From Robertmurraya kyonggiensis (GTDB lineage Bacteria > Bacillota > Bacilli > Bacillales > Cytobacillaceae): a DNA stretch of 64,000 nucleotides. The first letter of the stretch is position 1, and each line of letters starts with the position of its first letter. This document shows positions 30,233 through 39,158 of this stretch, in pieces. The stretch spans positions 744,001 to 808,000 of the forward strand of contig NZ_SWBM01000001.1 in the NCBI RefSeq assembly GCF_005116465.1, in the 5' to 3' direction. The position numbers were made by a program, and so were the translations under genes. The notes under the pieces are model-generated. The model was not told where the DNA came from, made no database searches, and worked only from the letters and a program-made list of their open reading frames with translations.

Positions 30233-31156
30233 ATGGAAGGTATTTTACCACTATACAAACCAAGAGGAATGACATCACATGATTGTGTGTTTAAGCTGAG
30301 AAAAATTCTTCGCATGAAAAGAATTGGACATACAGGCACGTTAGACCCTGAAGTGGATGGTGTTCTACCAATTTGTCTCGGTCGTGCCACAAAGGTTGCT
30401 GAATACATAACAGATGCGGGAAAAACCTATGAAGGCGAAGTCACGATCGGTTTTTCAACGACGACAGAGGATGCTGGGGGAGAAGTAGTAAAAAGCAAGT
30501 TAGTTGAACGGGAATTTTCAAGAGACGAAATTCTCGCATGCTTAGCGAATTTAACAGGGGAGATTACCCAAACCCCACCAATGTTCTCTGCTGTAAAGGT
30601 AAATGGGAAAAGATTATATGAGTACGCACGCCAAGGAATCGAAATAGAACGTCCATCAAGACAAGTAACCATTTATGACATTGAACTATTAGATGAGCGA
30701 CAATGCTTTGAAGGTGAAACGATTTCTTTTCGCTTCAGAGTATCGTGTAGCAAAGGCACTTATATCCGAACGCTAGCTGTTATGATCGGTGAAGAACTCG
30801 GCTATCCAGCCCATATGTCCGACCTAACAAGAATCAAGTCCGCACAGATCACTCTTGAGGATTGTATTACCTTAGAAGATGTTGAAAAATTAACAGCCGA
30901 AGGGTCTATTGAGAGGGTGTTAAGACCGATAGAATCGGCTTTATATTATTTGCCGAAATATGAAATTAGTGATAAATTAATTGAGAAAGTAAAAAATGGC
31001 GCAGCTTTACCAATCCCTGACGAATTTATTAATGAAAAGGGACCAATTGTGGTTGAAACGCCAGATGGTACAGCGTTAGCGATCTATCAAGCACATCCTC
31101 TTAAGGAAGGGCTAATGAAGCCAACAAAAGTATTGAAAATACAAGAGAACTCATAG
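30233..31156 (+). CDS. truB: tRNA pseudouridine(55) synthase TruB
   Basis: TruB isomerises U55 in the T-loop of tRNAs. The catalytic aspartate is D38 in GHTGTLDPEVDGVLP, and the KPRGMTSHD opening and RVSCSKGTYIRTL motif are typical. ATG 30233 has CGGAGGT at 30220-30226 and gives 307 residues. It is followed by a hairpin and then ribF, an association conserved in Bacillus. Confidence 0.97.
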   Translation: MEGILPLYKPRGMTSHDCVFKLRKILRMKRIGHTGTLDPEVDGVLPICLGRATKVAEYITDAGKTYEGEVTIGFSTTTEDAGGEVVKSKLVEREFSRDEILACLANLTGEITQTPPMFSAVKVNGKRLYEYARQGIEIERPSRQVTIYDIELLDERQCFEGETISFRFRVSCSKGTYIRTLAVMIGEELGYPAHMSDLTRIKSAQITLEDCITLEDVEKLTAEGSIERVLRPIESALYYLPKYEISDKLIEKVKNGAALPIPDEFINEKGPIVVETPDGTALAIYQAHPLKEGLMKPTKVLKIQENS

Positions 31157-31180
31157 CCAACTTTAAAAGCTGGCTATATA
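31153..31180 (+). terminator. Hairpin between truB and ribF
   Basis: ATAGCCAACTTT (31153-31164) pairs with AAAGCTGGCTAT (31166-31177) with one mismatch, overlapping the truB stop; the following sequence is ATATATTTCG, so termination is probably partial. Confidence 0.5.
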
Positions 31181-31225
31181 TATTTCGTAAAAAAGTCGGT
31201 ATTGTAGGAAATAGGTGAGAATCGC

Positions 31226-32191
31226 GTGGAAGTTATTCATATTCATCATCCATACAAAATTGAGCCCGGACAGTTTTCGCCAATGGCGGTTGGCTTAGGC
31301 TTCTTTGATGGAGTACATTTAGGACATCAGAAGGTAATCAATACCGTTCGTGAGATTGCCGAAGAAAAAGGGGTAAAGAGCGCAGTAATGACTTTCGATC
31401 CCCACCCATCCGTTGTTTTGCAAAAGAATGTAAAACATGTGGAGTATATTACTCCGATAAAAGAAAAGGCAAGATTAATAGAGGAATTAAATATCGATTA
31501 TTTATTCGTTGTTCATTTCACGAAAGAATTTGCCAGTCTTTTACCAGAGGAATTTGTTGAACAATATTTGATTGGACTAAATGTCGTTCATGTTGTTGCT
31601 GGATTTGATTATTCATATGGGAAAATGGGAAAAGGAACGATGGAAACATTACCAGTTCATTCCCATGGGAAATTTGAAGTTACAGTTATTCCGAAGCTTA
31701 CCTTAGAGAACGAGAAGATTAGCTCTACATTTATCCGTCACTTGATTAAAGAAGGACAGTTAGAAAAACTTCCTGCTTATTTAGGGAGATATTATACGAC
31801 ATCTGGCATTGTTATCCATGGAGATAAAAGAGGTAGAACGATTGGATTTCCAACGGCGAACACAGATGTTGACGATGCTTTTTTTATTCCTCCAATTGGG
31901 GTCTACTCCGTGAGGATTCTCGTAAATGGAGTATGGCATGAAGGGGTTTGTAATCTCGGCTATAAACCAACCTTTAAAGAAGAGCAAGCTCCAAAGCCTT
32001 CGATTGAAGTCCATATTTTTAACTTCAATGATGATATTTACGGACAAGAAGTAGTAATTGAATGGCATAATCGAATTCGACCTGAAAAGAAGTTCTCTGG
32101 CATTGAAGAGCTTGTTCAACAGATTGAAAGAGACAAGGAAAATGCCATTGAATATTTTAAGAAAATAATTGGAACGCAAGATGTAGTCTAA
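31226..32191 (+). CDS. ribF: Bifunctional riboflavin kinase/FAD synthetase
   Basis: The enzyme converts riboflavin to FMN and FMN to FAD (called ribC in B. subtilis). The N-terminal nucleotidyltransferase domain shows GFFDGVHLGHQKVI and ATP-site residues in STFIR. The C-terminal flavokinase domain shows RTIGFPTANTD and GVYSV. It has a GTG start at 31226 with AGGTGAGA upstream, and 321 residues is normal. No FMN riboswitch is seen in front of it. Confidence 0.96.
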   Translation: MEVIHIHHPYKIEPGQFSPMAVGLGFFDGVHLGHQKVINTVREIAEEKGVKSAVMTFDPHPSVVLQKNVKHVEYITPIKEKARLIEELNIDYLFVVHFTKEFASLLPEEFVEQYLIGLNVVHVVAGFDYSYGKMGKGTMETLPVHSHGKFEVTVIPKLTLENEKISSTFIRHLIKEGQLEKLPAYLGRYYTTSGIVIHGDKRGRTIGFPTANTDVDDAFFIPPIGVYSVRILVNGVWHEGVCNLGYKPTFKEEQAPKPSIEVHIFNFNDDIYGQEVVIEWHNRIRPEKKFSGIEELVQQIERDKENAIEYFKKIIGTQDVV

Positions 32192-32237
32192 ACTTGCTAG
32201 TCCGTAACCAAGTCGCCTGCGCTTTGGCACTTTCCAC

Positions 32238-32266
32238 TTGCATTTTGTCGCAAAAAGTTGTATTCT
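32238..32266 (+). promoter_or_regulatory. Sigma-A promoter for rpsO
   Basis: TTGCAT (32238-32243), 17-base spacer, TATTCT (32261-32266), starting a leader of about 110 bases. Confidence 0.65.
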
Positions 32267-32271
32267 AATAA

Positions 32272-32375
32272 ACGTGAATTGATTTGTTAAATCATTCACG
32301 CCATAATATGAACCTTTGCTTGGCAAGTCGAGTCACCGACGCTTGCTGAAGCATTCGGGGATTTAAGAATTAGGA
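32272..32375 (+). promoter_or_regulatory. Structured rpsO leader, possible S15 autoregulatory site
   Basis: The leader contains a hairpin CGTGAA...TTCACG (about 32273-32300) followed by a GC-richer region with several G/C blocks (GCTTGGCAAGTCGAGTCACCGACGCTTGC in part), ending at AGGAGGTG. Firmicute rpsO mRNAs are known to carry S15-binding leaders; I infer the same here from position and structure only. Confidence 0.4.
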
Positions 32376-32385
32376 GGTGAAACGG

Positions 32386-32655
32386 ATGGCAATCACTAAA
32401 GAACGTAAGAATGAACTTATCAATGAGTTCAAAACACACGAGAACGATACTGGTTCACCAGAAGTTCAAATCGCTGTCCTTACTGAAGAGATTAACAACT
32501 TAAATGAACATTTACGTACTCATAAGAAGGACCACCACTCACGTCGCGGTCTTTTGAAAATGGTAGGTAAACGTCGTAACCTTTTAACTTACCTTCGTAA
32601 CAAAGATGTTCAACGTTACCGTGAGTTAATCACAAGACTTGGATTACGTCGTTAA
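32386..32655 (+). CDS. rpsO: 30S ribosomal protein S15
   Basis: Ribosomal protein uS15, 89 residues, the standard length. The signature [37 protein letters not shown] is distributed across the middle, binding 16S rRNA helices 20-22. ATG 32386 follows AGGAGGTGA; GTG 32377 lies inside that Shine-Dalgarno. It has its own promoter and is followed by a dispersed repeat and a strong terminator. Confidence 0.98.
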   Translation: MAITKERKNELINEFKTHENDTGSPEVQIAVLTEEINNLNEHLRTHKKDHHSRRGLLKMVGKRRNLLTYLRNKDVQRYRELITRLGLRR

Positions 32656-32661
32656 AAGATG

Positions 32662-32782
32662 AAAAGCGGAAGAGCCTTGTTAGACCCGACAAGCACAAGA
32701 CGAGCCGCTCAGAAAGGTGCTCTTTACCTTTCAGAGTGGATTGGCTTGTGACCTCGAGGGTCTAGGCTTTGAAGCTAGACAA
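32662..32782 (+). repeat. Dispersed hairpin repeat, copy 3 (rpsO-pnp)
   Basis: Same order of segments as copies 1 and 2: AAAAGCGGAAG start, CCCGACAAGCACAAG, central stem 32705-32718 with 32726-32739 around GCTCTTT, GTGACCTCGAGGGTCTAGGC, and AAGCTAGACA end. Stem sequence differs from the other copies but pairing is kept. It lies directly before the rpsO terminator, as copy 1 does for rpsB. Confidence 0.8.
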
Positions 32783-32784
32783 GG

Positions 32785-32812
32785 AAAAGCGGGATTCTTC
32801 CCGCTTTTTTGT
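32785..32812 (+). terminator. Intrinsic terminator after rpsO
   Basis: AAAAGCGGGA / TCCCGCTTTT stem with a short loop, followed by TTTTTT. Confidence 0.85.
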
Positions 32813-33037
32813 TAGCATGAAAAACTTGGAAAATTAATACATACTCGTTTATTTTAAGTCTGAAAAAAGATGTACATACTATAGAGGTACGCTATTCTTA
32901 GGTTATAAACCTAAACGAAGCATCTAAATTTTACTTTTGAATATAATTGTCTTCTAGCAAAAAGTTAGATGAAATTTATTATAAAAAATAATGTATTACA
33001 TTAAATAGTTAGTTAGTAAGAGAGGGGTTAAAAAAGA

Positions 33038-35155
33038 ATGGAACAAAAGAAGACCTTTTCTATAGATTGGGCTGGTCGTACTTTAACCGTCGAAATGGGC
33101 CAGCTTGCTAAGCAAGCAAACGGTGCTGTATTAGTCCGCTATGGGGATACTGCTGTGCTAAGTTCTGCAACAGCTTCAAAAGAACCGAAGAAATTAGATT
33201 TCTTCCCATTAACTGTGAATTATGAAGAAAGACTATATGCAGTCGGAAAAATTCCGGGTGGATTTATTAAAAGGGAAGGTCGTCCAAGTGAAAAGGCGAT
33301 ATTAGCAAGTCGTCTTATCGACCGACCGATTCGACCACTTTTTGCAGAGGGATTCCGTAACGAAGTACAAGTTATCAGCATCGTAATGAGTGTGGATCAA
33401 GATTGCTCATCCGAAATGGCTGCAATGTTTGGTTCATCACTTGCATTATCTATCTCTGATATTCCTTTTGAAGGACCAATTGCCGGAGTAACAGTGGGAC
33501 GTGTTGATGGGAAGTTCATCATCAATCCGAACGTGGAAGAAGCAGAAAAAAGTGATATTCACCTTGTTGTTGCAGGTACAAAAGATGCGATAAACATGGT
33601 TGAAGCTGGGGCTGAAGAAGTACCAGAGGAAACAATGCTCGAAGCAATTATGTTCGGTCATGATGAAATTAAGCGTCTAATTGCCTTCCAAGAAGAAATC
33701 GTTGCTCAAGTCGGCAAAGAAAAAACGGAAGTCGTACTTTATATTTTAGATGAAGAATTAGAGGCTGAAATTCGTAACGAATGTGAAAAAGACATGATTC
33801 AAGCGATTCAGGTACAGGAAAAGCATGCGCGTGAAGATGCAATTAAGGCTGTTAAAGATCGCGTAGTAGCAAAATATGAAGAGCAAGAAGTAGACGATGA
33901 TACTTTGAAGCAAGTGAAACAAATTTTGGACAAACTTGTAAAAGGGGAAGTTCGTCGACTTATTACGGAAGATAAGGTTCGTCCAGATGGCCGTAATCCT
34001 GATGAAATCCGTCCGTTATCTTCTGAAGTTGGGTTATTACCTCGTACGCATGGTTCAGGTCTATTTACGAGAGGTCAAACTCAAGCATTAAGTATTTGTA
34101 CATTAGGTGCCCTAGGTGACGTGCAAATTCTTGATGGATTAGGAATCGAAGAAGAGAAACGTTTTATGCACCACTATAATTTCCCTAGCTTCAGTGTCGG
34201 GGAAACTGGCCCTATCAGAGGACCAGGTCGTCGTGAAATAGGTCACGGTGCACTTGGAGAACGTGCCTTAGAGCCGATTATTCCAGAGGAAAGTGATTTC
34301 CCATATACAATTCGTCTTGTATCAGAAGTATTAGAATCAAACGGTTCTACTTCTCAAGCAAGTATTTGTGCAAGTACTTTAGCGATGATGGATGCAGGGG
34401 TACCTATTAAGGCTCCAGTAGCTGGTATTGCGATGGGACTTGTGAAGTCTGGAGAACACTATACTGTCCTAACAGATATCCAAGGTATGGAAGATCATTT
34501 AGGCGATATGGACTTTAAAGTAGCTGGTACTGCTAAAGGTGTTACGGCACTTCAAATGGATATCAAGATTGATGGTCTATCTCGTGAGATACTTGAAGAA
34601 GCATTGTTACAAGCGAAAAAGGGACGTATGCAAATTCTTGATTCTATGCTTGCAACACTTTCTGCACCTAAGAATGAGCTTTCTAAGTATGCTCCAAAGA
34701 TCTTAACGATGCATATCAATCCAGATAAGATTCGTGATGTTATTGGACCAAGCGGTAAGCAAATCAATAAAATTATCGAAGAAACAAATGTAAAAATCGA
34801 TATCGAGCAAGATGGAACAGTCTTTATTTCTTCTACAGATGAGGAAATGAATCAAAAAGCGAAGAAGATTATTGAAGACATCGTTCGTGAAGTTGAAGTA
34901 GGACAAATGTATTTAGGAAAAGTAAAACGAATTGAAAAATTCGGAGCATTTGTAGAAATCTTTAACGGCAAAGATGGCTTAGTTCATATTTCAGAATTAG
35001 CAGAAGAGCGCGTAGGTAAAGTTGAAGATGTTGTCGCTATAGGTGATGAACTTCTTGTAAAAGTAACCGAAATTGACAAGCAAGGTCGTGTCAACTTATC
35101 TCGCAAAGCCGTTCTTAAAGAGCAACGAGAACAAAACGAACAAGCACAGAATTAA
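33038..35155 (+). CDS. pnp: Polynucleotide phosphorylase
   Basis: PNPase degrades RNA 3'-5' with phosphate and is part of the degradosome-like network with RNase J/Y. The 705 residues include two RNase PH domains (the first with DRPIRPLF, the second, catalytic one with [13 protein letters not shown] and the acidic [10 protein letters not shown]), a helical linker, KH domain ([13 protein letters not shown], about 565) and S1 domain (about 622-690). The AGAGAGGGG Shine-Dalgarno precedes ATG 33038. The 227-base region upstream is AT-rich with a small hairpin (32898-32914). Confidence 0.98.
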   Translation: MEQKKTFSIDWAGRTLTVEMGQLAKQANGAVLVRYGDTAVLSSATASKEPKKLDFFPLTVNYEERLYAVGKIPGGFIKREGRPSEKAILASRLIDRPIRPLFAEGFRNEVQVISIVMSVDQDCSSEMAAMFGSSLALSISDIPFEGPIAGVTVGRVDGKFIINPNVEEAEKSDIHLVVAGTKDAINMVEAGAEEVPEETMLEAIMFGHDEIKRLIAFQEEIVAQVGKEKTEVVLYILDEELEAEIRNECEKDMIQAIQVQEKHAREDAIKAVKDRVVAKYEEQEVDDDTLKQVKQILDKLVKGEVRRLITEDKVRPDGRNPDEIRPLSSEVGLLPRTHGSGLFTRGQTQALSICTLGALGDVQILDGLGIEEEKRFMHHYNFPSFSVGETGPIRGPGRREIGHGALGERALEPIIPEESDFPYTIRLVSEVLESNGSTSQASICASTLAMMDAGVPIKAPVAGIAMGLVKSGEHYTVLTDIQGMEDHLGDMDFKVAGTAKGVTALQMDIKIDGLSREILEEALLQAKKGRMQILDSMLATLSAPKNELSKYAPKILTMHINPDKIRDVIGPSGKQINKIIEETNVKIDIEQDGTVFISSTDEEMNQKAKKIIEDIVREVEVGQMYLGKVKRIEKFGAFVEIFNGKDGLVHISELAEERVGKVEDVVAIGDELLVKVTEIDKQGRVNLSRKAVLKEQREQNEQAQN

Positions 35156-35200
35156 GGAGTATTCACTCACGTAAAGATTTTTTGTGCTCCTATACTTTTA

Positions 35201-35228
35201 AAAAGTCAGGGCAAGCCCTGGCTTTTTT
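35201..35228 (+). terminator. Intrinsic terminator after pnp
   Basis: AAAAGTCAGGGC / GCCCTGGCTTTT stem with an AA loop core and one G-U, ending in six Ts. Confidence 0.9.
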
Positions 35229-35256
35229 GTGTATTACGTACGACTACTAGGAAGAT

Positions 35257-35304
35257 GTCTAGCTCCAGCGCTTGTCGGGGCTAAACAAGCCGCCTCCGCA
35301 TTTC
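35257..35304 (-). repeat. Truncated copy of the dispersed hairpin repeat
   Basis: Read on the - strand it runs GCGGAGGCGGCTTG, TTTAGCCCCGACAAGC, GCTGGAGCTAGAC, joining the left end of the element directly to its right end and lacking the central stem. It lies between the pnp terminator and ylxY. Confidence 0.65.
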
Positions 35305-35359
35305 AATGTTCTACCTTGTCCTAACCTTTCATAATTTGTTATGGAAGGAGGCAAATAAA

Positions 35360-36298
35360 ATGAAAAAGTTTGCATATATTGCTATGATCATTTTACTTGG
35401 GGTATTAATCGTCAATAATTCTCTTACTGATCAGTATTTGGTAAAGTTAAAGGGTGATTCAGTTTTAACAAGTAAAAAAGCCGACCCTTTGTATGAGGAA
35501 ATTAGCCTCAAAGCAAAGGAATATGAAAAACCCGCAATTGATGCCAAGATTGACCGAGTATGGAAGACCATTCCTGGAATTAATGGATTGAAAATTGACA
35601 TAGATGCTTCCTATAAGAAAATGAAAAAGGCTGGGGAGTTTAATGAGGAAAGACTCGTGTTTACTGAAGTTTCGCCCTCCATTCATTTAACAGATCTTCC
35701 TCCTAGTCCGATTTACAAGGGGAACCCTGAGAAGCAAATGGTAAGCTTAATCATTAATGTTGCTTGGGGAAATGAGTATTTATCGCCAATGTTAGCTACC
35801 TTGAAAAAGAATCATGTGCGTGCGACGTTCTTCTTAGAAGGAAGATGGGTGAAAAACAATCCAGAACTAGCAAAAATAATTGTAGCAGCAGGGCATGAAG
35901 TAGGAAATCATTCTTACACTCATCCAGATATGAAACGTTTATCTGGTGCAATGCTTAGGCAGGAAATATCTAAAACAAATGAAGTTATTAAAGCAACTAC
36001 AGGTAAAGTACCAACCTTACTTGCACCCCCAAGTGGGAGTATGCGTGATGAAGTTGTTTCGATTGCAGCTGAATACGATTTAAGAACCATTATGTGGAGT
36101 GTAGACACAATCGATTGGCAAAAACCAACACCTGAAGTGCTTATTCAGCGTGTGGTGACTAAAGTTCATCCTGGGGCCATCGTATTAATGCACCCAACAG
36201 CCTCAACAGAAAAAGCGTTAGACCAATTAATTAAAGAAATAAAGGGGAAAAATTTCGAACTAGATACTGTATCGGAGTTAATTAGTGAAGAAAGATAA
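35360..36298 (+). CDS. ylxY: Polysaccharide deacetylase-like protein YlxY
   Basis: A 312-residue protein with an N-terminal signal/anchor (AYIAMIILLGVLIVNN) and a NodB-fold domain from about residue 125. The second metal motif is present (GHEVGNHSYTHPDM, H-x3-H), as are LAPPSG and WSVDTIDWQ. The first motif, normally TFDDG with the catalytic Asp, reads INVAWGN, so classical deacetylase activity is doubtful. The same is seen, as I remember, in B. subtilis YlxY. It lies between pnp and mlpA, as in Bacillus generally. AAGGAGG precedes ATG 35360. Confidence 0.88.
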   Translation: MKKFAYIAMIILLGVLIVNNSLTDQYLVKLKGDSVLTSKKADPLYEEISLKAKEYEKPAIDAKIDRVWKTIPGINGLKIDIDASYKKMKKAGEFNEERLVFTEVSPSIHLTDLPPSPIYKGNPEKQMVSLIINVAWGNEYLSPMLATLKKNHVRATFFLEGRWVKNNPELAKIIVAAGHEVGNHSYTHPDMKRLSGAMLRQEISKTNEVIKATTGKVPTLLAPPSGSMRDEVVSIAAEYDLRTIMWSVDTIDWQKPTPEVLIQRVVTKVHPGAIVLMHPTASTEKALDQLIKEIKGKNFELDTVSELISEER

Positions 36299-36421
36299 TC
36301 TCGTTCAAGAACCTAATAAGTTAGGATTAATGGTTATCTTGGATAAAAAAGGGATTAAAAAGACAAGCTAAAGAAATAGAAACGATATTAGCATCGTGTT
36401 TTGGAAACAGGAGGAGTCATT

Positions 36422-37660
36422 GTGATAAAGAAATATACATGTCAAAACGGAGTAAGAATCGTACTAGAAAACATCCCTACTGTTCGTTCTGTTGCAATCG
36501 GAGTTTGGATTGGGACAGGTTCGCGTAATGAAACACCAGAAAATAATGGGATCTCTCATTTCCTTGAGCATATGTTTTTTAAAGGAACGAAAACAAGAAC
36601 AGCACGTGAAATAGCGGAGTCCTTTGATAGCATTGGGGGACAAGTAAATGCCTTCACTTCAAAAGAATATACTTGTTATTACGCGAAGGTTCTCGATGCC
36701 CATGCTGGTTTTGCGTTAGATGTTTTAGCTGATATGTTTTTCAATTCTACTTTTGTTGAAGAAGAATTAGCAAAAGAAAAGAAGGTTGTCTGTGAAGAGA
36801 TTAAAATGTATGAAGATACTCCAGACGATATTGTTCACGATTTACTAAGCAAAGCAATCTACGAAAATCACGCTCTAGGTTATCCAATCTTAGGTACAGA
36901 AGAGACACTCGAAACATTTAGTGGAGCAAAATTAAAGGAATATATGCATCATACATACACGCCGGAGAATGTCGTTGTCTCCATTGCTGGAAACATCTCA
37001 GATACTTTTATTGCTGAAGTAGAGAAATATTTCGGTAGCTATGAAGGCGGAAAACAAGAACAAGTTGAATCGAAGCCAACATTCCATACGAATCGATTAG
37101 CTCGTAAAAAAGAAACGGAACAGGCTCATTTATGTATCGGTTACGAAGGTCTTCAGGTTGGCCATGAGGATATTTATAATTTGATTATCCTTAATAACGT
37201 TTTAGGTGGAAGTATGAGTTCTCGCTTGTTCCAAGATGTACGTGAGCAAAAAGGGCTTGCATATTCCGTATTCTCATATCATTCTTCTTACCAAGATAGT
37301 GGAATTGTTACGATTTATGGAGGCACAGGTGCAAAGCAATTGGATGAATTATTTGATACCATCCAAGAAACACTCTCAAAGCTAAAAGCTGAAGGGATTA
37401 CAGCTAAGGAGTTAAACAATTGTAAGGAACAACTCAAGGGTAGTTTAATGCTCAGCCTCGAAAGCACAAATAGTCGTATGAGTCGTAACGGAAAAAATGA
37501 ATTAGTCTTAAGACGTCATCGTTCTCTTGATGAGATCGTGCTAGAAATTGATGAAGTCACAAAAGACAATGTAGACAAATTAGCCAATAAAATTTTTACA
37601 GACCAATTCTCTGTTTCTTTAATTAGTCCAGATGGAGCTTTACCGAAAAATTTAGTCTAA
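36422..37660 (+). CDS. mlpA: M16 family zinc peptidase MlpA (YmxG)
   Basis: A cytoplasmic processing-peptidase-like protein of 412 residues with the inverted zinc motif HFLEH at residues 46-50 and the downstream glutamate region (KKVVCEEIKMYED). The C-terminal half is the second M16 domain with the R/Y substrate-binding segment (SSRLFQDVREQKGLAYSV). GTG 36422 follows CAGGAGGAG and reproduces the usual M-IKKYTCQNGVR start; TTG 36401 would place the Shine-Dalgarno inside the gene. B. subtilis mlpA is linked to regulation of extracellular proteases. Confidence 0.93.
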   Translation: MIKKYTCQNGVRIVLENIPTVRSVAIGVWIGTGSRNETPENNGISHFLEHMFFKGTKTRTAREIAESFDSIGGQVNAFTSKEYTCYYAKVLDAHAGFALDVLADMFFNSTFVEEELAKEKKVVCEEIKMYEDTPDDIVHDLLSKAIYENHALGYPILGTEETLETFSGAKLKEYMHHTYTPENVVVSIAGNISDTFIAEVEKYFGSYEGGKQEQVESKPTFHTNRLARKKETEQAHLCIGYEGLQVGHEDIYNLIILNNVLGGSMSSRLFQDVREQKGLAYSVFSYHSSYQDSGIVTIYGGTGAKQLDELFDTIQETLSKLKAEGITAKELNNCKEQLKGSLMLSLESTNSRMSRNGKNELVLRRHRSLDEIVLEIDEVTKDNVDKLANKIFTDQFSVSLISPDGALPKNLV

Positions 37661-37762
37661 TCAACTGCCCAGTGGGTGTTTTATTTTGCGGCTGAGCTTA
37701 TTCTAAAATCTCTCATCCTTCGATACATATATATAGAGTGGAATTGAAAGGGGATTTTTCTA

Positions 37763-38008
37763 ATGCGACTAAGCGAACTAAGTGGCAAAGAAATTGTCGA
37801 CGTGAAGAAGGCCGAGCGGCTAGGGGTTCTGGGCCAAACAGACTTAGAAATTGATGAAAGAAGCGGTCAAATAAGAGCATTACTTATTCCATCATTAAAA
37901 TGGTTTGGATTCAAGCGCCAAGGTGGAGAAGTTCGAGTGCCATGGAGGCATATCAAAAAAATCGGAAATGACATGATCATCATCGACATTCCAGACGACG
38001 AGGATTGA
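37763..38008 (+). CDS. ymxH: YlmC/YmxH family PRC-barrel protein
   Basis: A small protein (81 residues) with the YlmC/YmxH pattern MRLSELSGKEIVDVKKAERLG, and PWRHIKKIGNDMIIIDI. The fold is PRC-barrel-like. It is a sporulation-associated family with no established biochemical function. It lies between mlpA and the dpaAB operon, as in B. subtilis. AAAGGGGA precedes the start and a strong terminator follows. Confidence 0.93.
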   Translation: MRLSELSGKEIVDVKKAERLGVLGQTDLEIDERSGQIRALLIPSLKWFGFKRQGGEVRVPWRHIKKIGNDMIIIDIPDDED

Positions 38009-38030
38009 CTTAAAAGTCAGTCCTTTTTTT
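38001..38030 (+). terminator. Intrinsic terminator at the end of ymxH
   Basis: AGGATTGACT (38001-38010) pairs with AGTCAGTCCT (38015-38024), one G-U, followed by seven Ts; the left arm overlaps the ymxH stop codon. Confidence 0.85.
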
Positions 38031-38105
38031 ATTTAAAAAAAGAGAGTCGGGAAAAAGGACTTCCTAATTCACTATCCAAATTTGACTGATTCAGTCGGAT
38101 AACTC

Positions 38106-38133
38106 ACCGATCCCAAATTTCAAACATATGATG
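38106..38133 (+). promoter_or_regulatory. Possible sigma-K promoter for dpaAB
   Basis: AC (38106-38107), 17 bases, CATATGATG (38125-38133), against the sigma-K pattern AC-N16/17-CATAnnnTA (last A missing). spoVF is known to be transcribed by sigma-K in the mother cell in B. subtilis. Short, degenerate match, so tentative. Confidence 0.35.
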
Positions 38134-38259
38134 TTGGAGTAGTTCGTAATATGCTATTTTCTAACAATTCATAATGAGCCTCTAAAAAGGCAATCACTCT
38201 AAACATTATGAATGTTTCATTCCTATTTAGGATTCTTTAAAAAAGAAGGTGAATGTTCT

Positions 38260-39153
38260 ATGCTGACAGGATTGCATTTAGCAGTCATCGGTGGTGATGC
38301 AAGACAGCTAGAAATTATCCGTAGACTAACAGAACTCGATGCAAAACTCTCATTAATCGGATTTGAACAACTTGATCATGCTTTCTCTGGTGCAGTTAAA
38401 GAAAAAATCGATGAGACAGATTTCGCCACAATCGATGCGATTATATTACCAGTTGCAGGAACAAGTCTCGAAGGTCAGGTCGAAACAATTTTTTCAAATG
38501 AAAAGGTATATTTAACAGAAGAAATCTTACTTGAGACACCATCCCATTGCACAATATATTCTGGAATAACGAATGCGTATCTAGACGGAATCACCCAAAA
38601 AACAGACCGCCGACTCGTTCAGCTGTTTCAAAGAGATGATGTAGCCATTTATAACTCTATTCCAACCGTGGAAGGAACCATCATGATGGCGATTCAGCAC
38701 ACTGATTTTACCATTCATGGTTCGAACATCTTAGTCCTCGGTCTCGGGAGAGTAGGTATGACGGTGGCTAGAATATTTGATGCTTTAGGTGCCCATGTAA
38801 AGGTGGGAGCAAGGAAAACGGAACATATCGCAAGAATAACAGAAATGTCGCTCACTCCTTTTCATTTAAAAAACCTCGAAGAACATGTAAAAGACGTTGA
38901 TATTTGTATAAATACCATTCCACATTTAATCGTTACAGCATCCGTCATATCAAAAATGCCTTCCCATACTTTAATTATCGATATAGCCTCTAAACCAGGC
39001 GGTACCGATTTCCGCTATGCCGAAAAAAGGGGAATTAAGGCTTTGCTCGCACCAAGCTTGCCTGGAATCGTTGCACCTAAGACTGCTGGACAGATATTGG
39101 CGAACGTTCTTTCAAGAGTTTTAAAAGAGGACTTACAATCACGAAAGGGGTAA
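38260..39153 (+). CDS. dpaA: Dipicolinate synthase subunit A (SpoVFA)
   Basis: DpaA and DpaB together oxidise dihydrodipicolinate to dipicolinic acid for the spore core. This 297-residue subunit has the DpaA N-terminal domain (GLHLAVIGGDARQLEIIRRL) and a NAD(P)-binding Rossmann domain with VLGLGRVGMTVARIFDALGA. AAGAAGGTGAA precedes ATG 38260, and the length equals that of B. subtilis. Its substrate is drawn from the asd-dapG-dapA pathway encoded just downstream. Confidence 0.95.
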   Translation: MLTGLHLAVIGGDARQLEIIRRLTELDAKLSLIGFEQLDHAFSGAVKEKIDETDFATIDAIILPVAGTSLEGQVETIFSNEKVYLTEEILLETPSHCTIYSGITNAYLDGITQKTDRRLVQLFQRDDVAIYNSIPTVEGTIMMAIQHTDFTIHGSNILVLGLGRVGMTVARIFDALGAHVKVGARKTEHIARITEMSLTPFHLKNLEEHVKDVDICINTIPHLIVTASVISKMPSHTLIIDIASKPGGTDFRYAEKRGIKALLAPSLPGIVAPKTAGQILANVLSRVLKEDLQSRKG

Positions 39154-39158
39154 GCAAC

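Noticed and set aside
31178-31225. FMN riboswitch upstream of ribF
   Set aside because: No space or conserved RFN sequence; only the truB 3' hairpin is present.
31781-32326. 181-codon open frame on the - strand across ribF
   Set aside because: It is antisense to a clear ribF gene, lacks family motifs and a ribosome-binding site, and runs into the rpsO leader.
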